Assembly (NCBI GenBank): GCA_022759065.1
Contig: JAEMPZ010000110.1
Location: 2,241 to 13,008 of the forward strand
From: Acidobacteriota bacterium
GTDB taxonomy: Bacteria; Acidobacteriota; UBA4820; DSQY01
Direction of reading: 5' to 3'
Length of the DNA: 10,768 nt
Position 1 is the stretch's first letter, and the number at the start of each line of letters is the position of its first letter. Shown in pieces: positions 1 to 7,445 of this stretch. The translations under genes and the position numbers were made by a program. The notes beneath the pieces were generated by a model, which was not told the DNA's origin, did no database searches, and was given only the letters and a program-made list of their open reading frames with translations.

Positions 1-101
1 CATCACTATGCGACACTTTATGGCAGTATTTTGCCACCTTCTTTTCATGGCCGCCGATTGAAAGCGTAAGGCGGCATATTTCAAACGGCTCCATTTTAGT
101 T

Positions 102-107
102 TACAAT
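102..107 (+). promoter_or_regulatory. Weak sigma-70-like -10 box candidate upstream of the cytochrome gene
   Basis: TACAAT at 102-107 matches five of six bases of the TATAAT consensus and sits 19 bases before the start codon at 127. The hexamer 17 bases further upstream, TTTCAA at 79-84, is a poor -35 match. The surrounding 90-113 stretch is AT-rich compared with the GC-rich genes. This is a candidate only; the 1-126 leader shows no other clear gene or RNA element. Confidence 0.25.
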
Positions 108-115
108 TAAAAATC

Positions 116-123
116 GGGAGGTG
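116..123 (+). promoter_or_regulatory. Ribosome binding site that decides the cytochrome start
   Basis: GGGAGGTG is a strong Shine-Dalgarno match, and the core GGAGG at 117-121 lies five bases before ATG 127. A GTG at 121 is in frame, but it is part of this site and cannot be its own start, so ATG 127 is preferred. Confidence 0.75.
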
Positions 124-126
124 GAT

Positions 127-1935
127 ATGCAAAAACCTTCAGGGCACGGCCTCTATCGAAATACTGCAAGCTATCTCGGGGCGATCATAGCCGCCATAAA
201 CGCGGCGCTGATGCTGGCCTCCCTTGTCTGGCAATTCAGCATTCGGCAGCCGAGCCCTTACGTTGGCATTTTCACCTATATGATCTTTCCCGCATTCCTA
301 ACTTTTGGGCTTTTGGTCTTCTTCTACGGCATGAGACGGGAGAGTATTAGGAGGCGCCGCCTTGGCACCACCGAAGCCTTGCCCTACCCAAGCCTTGATC
401 TTAACGATCCTAAACAGCGCAAGCGGTTTGCCATAATAGCCGTGGGCGGCTCGTTGCTTGCCGTTCTCATGGGGTTTGTTGGTTATAACGCTTTTCTCTT
501 CACGGAATCAGTCACGTTTTGCGGGAAGGTTTGCCACACTGTCATGGAGCCGGAATACGTGGGCTACCTGAACTCGCCGCACGCTCGCGTAAAATGCGTT
601 GAGTGCCACGTCGGCGCGGGCGTTTCATGGTACGTGAAATCCAAGCTTTCTGGGGCCTACCAGGTATGGGCAGTGCTCACGAACAGTTACGAGAGGCCAA
701 TTCCGGTGCCTGTTACAAACCTGCGCCCAGCGAGGGAGACGTGCGAGGAGTGCCATTGGCCGCAGAAGTTTTTTGGCGCCCAACTCATCCAGATACCACA
801 CTTCCGGTATGACGAAACAAACACCGCGGAACAGATCAGCCTCCTTGTCAAGACTGGCGGCGGAAGTCCCAGCCAGGGACTGAACGCCGGCATCCACTGG
901 CACATGATCATAAACAACACTGTCACCTTTGCTCCAGAGGACCGCCAGTATGAAAAGATTCCATGGATTCAAGCGCGCGACCGTAATGGCAATATAACCG
1001 AATTCACTGACAAAACCGCCGCCATGACTCCAGAGCTCCTGGCAAAGCTGCCGCGCCACGTGATGGACTGCATGGATTGCCACAACCGGCCTTCGCACAT
1101 TTTCCCCGCGCCGGACACCGCGGTTGACCAGGCGCTATTCGGAGGCTCGATTTCACGCTCGTTGCCTTGGATCAAGAAGGTCGCCGTGGACAGTCTGATA
1201 AGGGAATATTCGAGCCGAGACGAGGCCCATTCCCAGATTGGCAAGGCAATATCGGGCTATTACGAAAAACAGTACCCCGAACTTTTCAAGGCCAGGCGCG
1301 CCGAGGTTGATGCAGCCGTGAGCGCCGTAAATGCTTTGTACGATCGCTCCGTGTTTCCCGCCATGCGCGTCAACTGGAAGACCTACGCGACCAACATCGG
1401 CCACCGCAACTGGCCAGGCTGCTTCCGCTGCCACGACGGCAACCACGTCTCGAAAGACGGCAAAGTCCTTAGCAAAGAGTGCACGCTCTGTCACACGATG
1501 CCGCAGCGGGGAGAACTCTCGCCCATAGGCACGGCGATCCCATCCGGCGGGGAAAACTGGCATCCGTTGCCCCTCACGGGAAAGCACGCCCAAATACCAT
1601 GCACCTCATGCCATGCCGCCGGTTCCAGGCCGGAGACGACCTGCGCCGGCTGCCACAAATTGAACGCTTCGGCGCCGATGATGGGCGACTGCACCGGCTG
1701 CCACAGCGCCCCCGGAGTCAAACTGCCCATAGCGGATTGCAAAGGATGTCACGACGCGCTGGGCGGCCTCCATAAGAAGGGCGGGCACCCCGATGCCGCT
1801 TGCACGGATTGCCACAAACCGCACACCTGGAAAGTAACGGAGCGAGCAACGTGCCTGACCTGCCACGACGACAAGAAGGACCACAACGCCCCAACTTTCT
1901 GCGGCGACTGCCACGCCTTCAGCACAAAGGCGTGA
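127..1935 (+). CDS. NapC/NirT-type membrane-anchored multihaem cytochrome c (13 haem motifs)
   Basis: A 602-residue protein with three hydrophobic helices near residues 16-36, 48-68 and 101-123, then a haem-rich region expected to lie outside the cytoplasmic membrane. Haem-binding motifs begin at residues 132 (CGKVCH, a CX3CH form), 157, 206, 315, 432, 452, 492, 506, 522, 538, 559, 576 and 592; the other twelve are canonical CXXCH. The first four motifs and the membrane anchor resemble the NapC/NirT/NrfH quinol dehydrogenase family, which takes electrons from menaquinol and passes them to periplasmic partners. The last seven motifs crowd into about 105 residues, like a small electron-wire domain. 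NapC/NirT proteins usually have four or five haems, so this is an enlarged version. No reductase partner is visible nearby, so the terminal acceptor is unknown. Start ATG 127 is chosen from the upstream GGAGG. Confidence 0.9.
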   Translation: MQKPSGHGLYRNTASYLGAIIAAINAALMLASLVWQFSIRQPSPYVGIFTYMIFPAFLTFGLLVFFYGMRRESIRRRRLGTTEALPYPSLDLNDPKQRKRFAIIAVGGSLLAVLMGFVGYNAFLFTESVTFCGKVCHTVMEPEYVGYLNSPHARVKCVECHVGAGVSWYVKSKLSGAYQVWAVLTNSYERPIPVPVTNLRPARETCEECHWPQKFFGAQLIQIPHFRYDETNTAEQISLLVKTGGGSPSQGLNAGIHWHMIINNTVTFAPEDRQYEKIPWIQARDRNGNITEFTDKTAAMTPELLAKLPRHVMDCMDCHNRPSHIFPAPDTAVDQALFGGSISRSLPWIKKVAVDSLIREYSSRDEAHSQIGKAISGYYEKQYPELFKARRAEVDAAVSAVNALYDRSVFPAMRVNWKTYATNIGHRNWPGCFRCHDGNHVSKDGKVLSKECTLCHTMPQRGELSPIGTAIPSGGENWHPLPLTGKHAQIPCTSCHAAGSRPETTCAGCHKLNASAPMMGDCTGCHSAPGVKLPIADCKGCHDALGGLHKKGGHPDAACTDCHKPHTWKVTERATCLTCHDDKKDHNAPTFCGDCHAFSTKA

Positions 1936-2110
1936 TCCTCGCCCGGCAGCTGTCAAGGCTAGACTGCCCGACAGACGTCCTCCTTTGGTGGTTATCCTCT
2001 CATGCCGGTGGCATTCATTCTCTGCGCCTGGGCCGAAGAGGGAATCTGCTCAGGGGGACTGACCGCCATTTAGGGGGCACGCGCCGCTTTATCCTCCCGA
2101 TTGGTTCTTG

Positions 2111-2119
2111 TGCTAAACT
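2111..2119 (+). promoter_or_regulatory. Weak extended -10 promoter candidate before the signalling operon
   Basis: TGCTAAACT contains an extended -10 TG dinucleotide followed by TAAACT, which matches four of six consensus bases, 44 bases before the GTG start at 2164. No convincing -35 hexamer lies at the right distance. The 1936-2163 gap holds no open gene, no recognisable riboswitch and no clear U-tract terminator for the cytochrome gene, so this is the only promoter-like element seen there. Confidence 0.2.
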
Positions 2120-2153
2120 AATGAGGCCGCGAATGGTCCGCTGGCCGTCTAAT

Positions 2154-2160
2154 GGGAGGA
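2154..2160 (+). promoter_or_regulatory. Ribosome binding site that decides the cyclase start
   Basis: GGGAGGA with core GGAGG at 2155-2159 sits four bases before GTG 2164. The in-frame ATG at 2152 overlaps this site, so the true start is more likely GTG 2164. Confidence 0.65.
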
Positions 2161-2163
2161 AGC

Positions 2164-4416
2164 GTGCGCAAACACCGGCCGGGCCACTACATCTTGCTGG
2201 TGCTGTTTGTGGCCGCAATGGCCGCCATGGCATCGTGGTATGGAGTGGCGGCTGACCGGCTTTGGGCCATACCAGCGTGCCTCCTCGCCTTTGTTCTTGC
2301 GTACGTTTTTGACGTCCCGATTCCAGGCCTTGGACGAATCAACGCCGACCACGTGATAGCTTTTCCGGCGGTGCTGTTGCTAGGCAATCCCGTCTTGACG
2401 GGAGTGCTCGCAGGAGGCGGGTACCTGATCAGCCGCCTGTTTCGCCCGAGCACCCTTCGCCCCGGCCTGGCTCTCGCCTTCGACTTTTTTCACACCGGGC
2501 TCTCAACGGCGTTTGGGACGGCTCTCGTCCTGGCTTCTGGCCGCTTCTCCTTGGAAGGCCGGCCAACCGCAATCGCTCTCTTATGGCTCATAGCTGGCGT
2601 GTGGGTTCAGTTCGCGTCCAGCTTGGTGATGGTTGCAGCGTACAGATTCATTGAGGGGGGGGCCCGAAAGCTATCGGCAAACTTCTGGAAAGGTGCTGGA
2701 AAAACCCTGGCCTGGGTCACGCTATCAATTCCCTACGTCGCGCTTGTCATGTTCGAAATTCAGCAAAGGAACGTTTTGACGGCCTTGTTGAGCCTGTTGC
2801 CGCTTGCGGCGATTGCCTGGGTTTTGGAAATGGCGGGCGAGAAGGAGCAGAAAAACGCGGAGTTGATAGAAGCCACGCGCCGCCAGGAATTTCTTTTGCA
2901 GATGCTTTCAAGCGAAAGCGGGTCGCTGGAGAACGAGTCCTTCCTCAAGATGCTGCTTTCCGGCCTGAACGAATTCGTGCCCTGGGACGCCGAACTGCTT
3001 TTCGCGGCGGAGACTCCATTTCAGAGGGAGCCGATCCTCTACTCCCGCGGCTCTTTGCCGCAAGACCCATACGCCGCCAAGTCAAGGCTGGAAGCGATGC
3101 TTGAGAGCGGTTCGCTGAAGCTTGCCAAAGCGCACGGCGGAAGAGAGTGCCACCCGCTCCTCATGCCCAAAGCGGAACATCAGCTTCTTGTGCCGCTTGC
3201 GACGCGAGAAGTCGCCTTCGGCGTGTTCGTGGCCGAGCGCGAAGGCGACCGCCCCTTCACCGAAGCTGAAATCCAGTTCGCCAACCTCGCCATGGCGCAG
3301 ATTGCAAGCTATGTCCAAGACGAAATTTTGAAGCGCCAAATACTCTCCACCAACAACAGGCTTACTCAGCAGACTCATTACTTGTCTGAAATCCTTGACG
3401 TTTCCAACCTCCTCAAAATTCATATGGACCCGCAAACTATCCTTGAGAAAGTGGCGCGAGGTATTCAACAGAGCGTCGGTTTTCAAAGCGTCCTCATCAG
3501 CCTTTACCGGCAGGAAGAGGCGTGTTTCGAGCGCGTGGCCCAGGCTGGCGTTGATGCCCGCTGGGACGAGATCAAACAGGTGCGCCCTCCCGCCGCCCAG
3601 ATGCTGGACCTTTTGAAAGACAAGTACCGCGTCGGGAACTGCTATTTCGTCCGCCACACGGAGGGGGAAGCCATTTCCTTTGGAGTCATGCCGGCGAATC
3701 TTCGCCCGGCCAGCGAGCCCGACGACTGGGACCCGATGGATTTGCTGCTGGTGCCGATGTTCAGCAAGGACAACCACCTCATTGGAATAATCTCCGTGGA
3801 CGAGCCTTCTGACGGGAAAGTCCCGTCAATGGAGGCTTTCAACGCTCTTGAGATTATCGCCAACCAGGCGGTGCAGGCTCTCGAAAGTTCGCAGGCCCAT
3901 GCAAGCGTCCGTCACCAGGCCGCCGTGGACGGCCTGACCAATCTTTACAATCACCGCTATTTTCATGAAGCCTTGACGGCCGTTGCGCGGGAGCACGAGG
4001 CCGCGCGCCGCCCCTATTCCGTCATAATGATGGACCTGGACAACTTCAAGGAGATCAACGACCGCTGGGGGCACCTGTCTGGCGACGCGGTTTTGCGCGG
4101 GATTGGAGAGATAATTCAATCGGTGACGAGAAGGGAAGACGTGGCCGCGAGGTACGGGGGAGAGGAATTTGCCCTTGTGCTGCCGGGCCTCGACGCTAAA
4201 ATGGCGTCGGGTGTAGGGGACCGGGTGAGAAAACTGGTCGAAGAAGGGCGCTTCGAAGTTGAAGATATTCCCCGTCCGCTCAAGGTGACGTTGTCGGCGG
4301 GCGTGGCGTCTTACCCAAAGGACGGCGAGGACCGGCGCAAGGTTCTGGAGCAGGCAGACGCGGCGCTTTACCAGGCAAAGAAGGCGGGGAAGAACCGCGT
4401 GTGCGAGGTGGCCTAA
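2164..4416 (+). CDS. Membrane-bound GAF-GAF-GGDEF diguanylate cyclase
   Basis: A 750-residue protein predicted to make c-di-GMP from two GTP. Residues 1 to about 222 are strongly hydrophobic, with roughly six or seven helices forming an integral membrane sensor that I cannot assign to a named MASE family. Two GAF-like domains follow, near residues 245-390 and 410-585, joined by helical linkers. The C-terminal GGDEF domain begins at the VDGLTNLYNHRYF segment (about 588). It keeps MDLDNFKEIND for metal and GTP binding, the active-site motif GGEEF at 665-669, and an RxxD inhibitory site (RRED, 656-659) at the usual spacing. The sequence therefore looks catalytically competent and subject to product inhibition. 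Start GTG 2164 is taken from the upstream GGAGG. The stop codon is one base from the kinase start, so the two are very likely co-transcribed. The signal sensed is unknown. Confidence 0.92.
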   Translation: MRKHRPGHYILLVLFVAAMAAMASWYGVAADRLWAIPACLLAFVLAYVFDVPIPGLGRINADHVIAFPAVLLLGNPVLTGVLAGGGYLISRLFRPSTLRPGLALAFDFFHTGLSTAFGTALVLASGRFSLEGRPTAIALLWLIAGVWVQFASSLVMVAAYRFIEGGARKLSANFWKGAGKTLAWVTLSIPYVALVMFEIQQRNVLTALLSLLPLAAIAWVLEMAGEKEQKNAELIEATRRQEFLLQMLSSESGSLENESFLKMLLSGLNEFVPWDAELLFAAETPFQREPILYSRGSLPQDPYAAKSRLEAMLESGSLKLAKAHGGRECHPLLMPKAEHQLLVPLATREVAFGVFVAEREGDRPFTEAEIQFANLAMAQIASYVQDEILKRQILSTNNRLTQQTHYLSEILDVSNLLKIHMDPQTILEKVARGIQQSVGFQSVLISLYRQEEACFERVAQAGVDARWDEIKQVRPPAAQMLDLLKDKYRVGNCYFVRHTEGEAISFGVMPANLRPASEPDDWDPMDLLLVPMFSKDNHLIGIISVDEPSDGKVPSMEAFNALEIIANQAVQALESSQAHASVRHQAAVDGLTNLYNHRYFHEALTAVAREHEAARRPYSVIMMDLDNFKEINDRWGHLSGDAVLRGIGEIIQSVTRREDVAARYGGEEFALVLPGLDAKMASGVGDRVRKLVEEGRFEVEDIPRPLKVTLSAGVASYPKDGEDRRKVLEQADAALYQAKKAGKNRVCEVA

Positions 4417-4417
4417 G

Positions 4418-6343
4418 ATGGGCGATGAACAACAGGTAGGGCGATACCAGATCATTAAAGAACTTGGAAAGGGGGCCATGGGCGTCGTTTACTTGGCCCA
4501 GGATCCTCAAATAGGCCGCAAGGTGGCGGTCAAGACGATCAAACCCAAGGAGGGGGCGCGACCGGAGGAGGTTGCCGAAGGCAAGGCCCGTTTCTTGAGA
4601 GAGGCCCAGGCGGCCGGGAAGCTGCTTCATCCGAACATCGTCACTATTTTTGATGTCTTCGAGGACCGAGGGACGATGTATATCGTCATGGAGTATGTGG
4701 AGGGGATCCTCCTCGACCACTTCTGCGTCAAGAGCAGGCTGATGAAGCTGGAGACGGCGCTCTCTCTCGTTTGCCAGGGGCTTTCCGCCCTGGACTACGC
4801 CCACCGCCACGGCATCGTCCACAGGGACATCAAGCCTGGAAATATGATGGTCGTTAACGGCGAGTCGCTGAAGGTCATGGATTTTGGCCTGGCCAAAGAG
4901 GCCGACGCGCACCTCACCCAGACTGGAATGGTGATAGGCACCCCTCACTACATGTCGCCGGAGCAGATCCAGGGCAAGCTTTTGGATGGCAGGTCCGACC
5001 TTTTCTCCATGGGCGTCGTTCTCTACGAGCTGGTGACTGGAGAACGGCCGTTTAGGGGCGAGGCGCTGTCCACGATCATCTACAAGATTTTGCACGAGAC
5101 CCCCATAGCGCCAAGGCAGCTTAACCCTGACCTGCCGGAGGCGCTCAGCAGAATAATCCAGAAGGCGCTGAGCAAGAATCCGGAAGACCGGTTTCTAACG
5201 GGGCAAGCCTTCATTGAGGCCCTTACCCACTACTCCGAAATGGACTTGGGGCAATCAATGGTTGGAAGCCTTTACACGCCCACGCCCACTCAGGAGGTGC
5301 TTCCTCCACCCCCCTCCGGGATACGGCGAATCCGCCGCGCCTCAAGGAGAAGCTACAGAAAATATTTGATCGGAGCTTCGGTCGCGGCGCTGGCCGCAGC
5401 CGTTTCGGTCGGGGGCTGGCTGTTTTTTGCGAAATCCTCCGGCCGTTCAGAACCCCCGCGCCCATCCGTGCCCGCATACCAGGAGAAGATGCCAAGGCCC
5501 ATAGGCGTCACTACGCAGCCCGCTGGCGCCCAGCTTTACCTGGATGGCAAGGCTGTCGCCGCGATCACGCTGATGCCCGGCGACGCCTCGCCTCACAAAG
5601 TTGAGGCGCGCCTGGGGTGTCTCTACGCGAGCGGAGAGGTTAGAAACACGCCCAGCCAGAAGGACCTTCGCCTCACCCTGGAACCGCGCCCTCCTTTTGC
5701 TTTCCACGTGGAGTCGTCCCCTTCAGGCGCCTCCGTGGCCGTTGACGGCCGCGACACGGGGCTGAAGACGCCCGCCGATATACAGCGAAACGACTGTTCT
5801 CCGTTCACGGTCGCGCTCTCCATGGACGGGCGGGAGACCTTTGAACAAAAGATTGATCCCTCGAAGGATGGCTCTTTGAAAGCTGAAATGGCTGCGGCCA
5901 AACCGCGCGGGACGTTGCGCCTTGAGGCGGCCTCTGCTACCATTAAGTTCTACCTGGGCGACCGGCTTCTTGGCGCATCCGGCCAGGAAGTGCAGTTGCC
6001 GGAGGGACCGCAGGCCATACGGGTGGTTGACTCGCGCGTGCGCGGAGAGCGGACCGAAAAAATAACCATTGAGGCGGGCCGCGCCGCCAGGTTGAAAGCG
6101 GAACCTTTTGACACCGGCCGAGTCTTTCTGCACGGAAAGCCGGTGGACGACGGCAAGGTCTTTGTTGATGGCGCCTACTTGGGCGACTTGCCTCTAGTGG
6201 GAGACGCGCCCCTGGCAGTCGGCCAGCACCAGTTTCGCGTGGAGGACCGGTCGGGGCACGTGGTTTCCTTTGGCTGGAATGTTCGCGATGGCGAGCAGAC
6301 GAAGGTGGTCAACTTTGAGACCCGGAAGGTTGAGGACATTTAG
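4418..6343 (+). CDS. Transmembrane Hanks-type Ser/Thr protein kinase with PEGA-like repeats
   Basis: A 641-residue PknB-like kinase. The glycine loop is GKGAMG (17-22), the ATP-binding lysine is in VAVK (K39), the catalytic loop is HRDIKPGN (H135, D137, K139, N142), DFG starts at D155, and a GTPHYMSPE activation/P+1 segment follows. All key residues are present and it is an RD kinase, so it should be active. The catalytic domain ends near residue 275. One transmembrane helix lies near 314-335. The outer part carries four PEGA-like repeats starting near 361, 426, 498 and 568, recognisable by the 'PsGAxVxVDGxxxG.tP' pattern (the third and fourth are more diverged). PEGA domains are seen in surface and envelope proteins; here they may be the sensing or anchoring part. 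GAGGTGG at 4405-4411, inside the end of the cyclase gene, is the likely ribosome binding site, suggesting translational coupling. Confidence 0.93.
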   Translation: MGDEQQVGRYQIIKELGKGAMGVVYLAQDPQIGRKVAVKTIKPKEGARPEEVAEGKARFLREAQAAGKLLHPNIVTIFDVFEDRGTMYIVMEYVEGILLDHFCVKSRLMKLETALSLVCQGLSALDYAHRHGIVHRDIKPGNMMVVNGESLKVMDFGLAKEADAHLTQTGMVIGTPHYMSPEQIQGKLLDGRSDLFSMGVVLYELVTGERPFRGEALSTIIYKILHETPIAPRQLNPDLPEALSRIIQKALSKNPEDRFLTGQAFIEALTHYSEMDLGQSMVGSLYTPTPTQEVLPPPPSGIRRIRRASRRSYRKYLIGASVAALAAAVSVGGWLFFAKSSGRSEPPRPSVPAYQEKMPRPIGVTTQPAGAQLYLDGKAVAAITLMPGDASPHKVEARLGCLYASGEVRNTPSQKDLRLTLEPRPPFAFHVESSPSGASVAVDGRDTGLKTPADIQRNDCSPFTVALSMDGRETFEQKIDPSKDGSLKAEMAAAKPRGTLRLEAASATIKFYLGDRLLGASGQEVQLPEGPQAIRVVDSRVRGERTEKITIEAGRAARLKAEPFDTGRVFLHGKPVDDGKVFVDGAYLGDLPLVGDAPLAVGQHQFRVEDRSGHVVSFGWNVRDGEQTKVVNFETRKVEDI

Positions 6344-7445
6344 TAGCTGGAGCAGGCTTTCCCTCCCGCTCCTATTGGCCGTTGCCATGGGAACCGGCGC
6401 CTCTTCGCCAGCCGTGTTTCCCCCGCCTCCAGGCGAGAGGCTGGCAGCGGGCGATGCTCTCGAGCAGGGGCGAACGGCGCTTGTCACGGGGGACGCCGAC
6501 AGGGCGTTCCGCCTGCTTGCCGAGGCGCGGCCATCCATGGAAAATGGCCAGGCATGGGCTTGGTGCAGCGCGCTGGATGCCGTGGCCCTTGGGCGCCCCT
6601 ATAGAGCGGCCGAATTGTTTGCCTCCATTCGTGAAGATCCGAAGTTTCAGCAGCTTGCGCGCGCCGTGCTGGACCGGTTGGCTACGCCCCTGCCGACAGC
6701 TTCATTCAAGCCCGAGGGATCTCCATGGCCGGGCATTCTGCCTCAGGCCCTAAAGGGCCTTGTGGCACTGAGGCCTTCAGCCGATGGAGGCCTGATTTTG
6801 GCCACGCGCGAACGGCTTGACCTTATGTCGGCAAATGGACAAGTGCTGGCCAGCCAACCGTTGCCCGGCTTAATTGATTTGAATTTGGATCCTTCCGGCT
6901 TGCCGGTGGCGCTTGGAACGGGGCAGTTTTTTCTGGCCGACCATCTCGTAACCCTGCCGCCATCGGTCACTTCGGCCATATCCATCGCCGTTTCTCCGGA
7001 CAACAAGGTCCTGGTTCTGGACTCCAAGGCCAACGCCTTTTTTATCCTCGACCCCAAGGGAATACTCGTTGATCGAAAGTCTCTGGCGATTGAAGAGCCC
7101 GGGAAAATACGCGCTGATGCAATGGGGCGGATATACGTAACCTCAAGGCGCGACCGCTCCGTCACTATCCTCAACGGCGACCTCGGCCCTCTCAAAGTGT
7201 TCAGGCCCAAGGAGCATGGATTTGACGTTAGGAGGCTCGACGACCTTCAGGTTGACCCGGTGGGAAACATGCTTTTCTCTGACAGCCGGCACGGGGAGAT
7301 ATTTCTCTTTTCGCCGGAAGGGCGGCTCCTCGCCAGGAGCCCGGAAAGCGGAGGTGTTGCAGTTTCCGCCGCCGGATGGGACGGATTGTACGGGCTTTTG
7401 TTCTACGACGAGCGCGCCTGTCAGGTGGGGAGGCTCAAGTGGTGA
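6315..7445 (+). CDS. Exported TPR-like/beta-propeller (NHL-like) protein
   Basis: About 376 residues from TTG 6315. That start follows AGGTG (6303-6307) by seven bases and gives a compact signal peptide: a basic N-region, then the hydrophobic LSLPLLLAVAMG, then small residues. In-frame alternatives are ATG 6279, ATG 6288 and TTG 6270, each with weaker upstream pairing, so the start is uncertain. The gene overlaps the kinase end by 29 bases. Residues about 46-120 are alpha-helical and TPR-like (ALEQGRTALVTGDADRAF). From about 135 to the end there are repeated blade-like units such as 'IAVSPDNKVLVLDSKANAFFILDPKG' in shortened form: ISIAVSPDNKVLVLDS, IRADAMGRIYVTSRRDRSV, LQVDPVGNMLFSDSRHGEI. This pattern is typical of NHL or SMP-30-like propellers, which are usually protein- or ligand-binding scaffolds. 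No catalytic motif is recognised. A periplasmic partner of the kinase is an inference. Confidence 0.8.
   Translation: MRPGRLRTFSSWSRLSLPLLLAVAMGTGASSPAVFPPPPGERLAAGDALEQGRTALVTGDADRAFRLLAEARPSMENGQAWAWCSALDAVALGRPYRAAELFASIREDPKFQQLARAVLDRLATPLPTASFKPEGSPWPGILPQALKGLVALRPSADGGLILATRERLDLMSANGQVLASQPLPGLIDLNLDPSGLPVALGTGQFFLADHLVTLPPSVTSAISIAVSPDNKVLVLDSKANAFFILDPKGILVDRKSLAIEEPGKIRADAMGRIYVTSRRDRSVTILNGDLGPLKVFRPKEHGFDVRRLDDLQVDPVGNMLFSDSRHGEIFLFSPEGRLLARSPESGGVAVSAAGWDGLYGLLFYDERACQVGRLKW
7427..7433 (+). promoter_or_regulatory. Ribosome binding site that decides the start of the last operon gene
   Basis: GGGGAGG lies eight bases before GTG 7442 inside the end of the preceding gene. The earlier in-frame ATG at 7376 lacks such a site and would put a basic 22-residue extension ahead of a clean signal peptide, so GTG 7442 is preferred. 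Confidence 0.75.

Noticed and set aside
1947..1974. Terminator hairpin after the cytochrome gene (GGCAG/CTGCC or CTGTC/GACAG)
   Set aside because: The two short stems exclude each other, are only five base pairs, and are not followed by a U-tract.
1936..2163. c-di-GMP riboswitch in the leader of the cyclase operon
   Set aside because: The gap has short G-rich and C-rich pieces, but I could not find the conserved GEMM core or a matching fold.
3082..3777. Minus-strand open frame (231 codons) opposite the GAF domains
   Set aside because: It is antisense to conserved GAF domain coding sequence and its product has no recognisable features.
4280..5095. Long minus-strand open frame (271 codons) opposite the cyclase/kinase junction
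   Set aside because: It runs across two clearly coding plus-strand domains (GGDEF and kinase) and shows no domain or plausible ribosome binding context.
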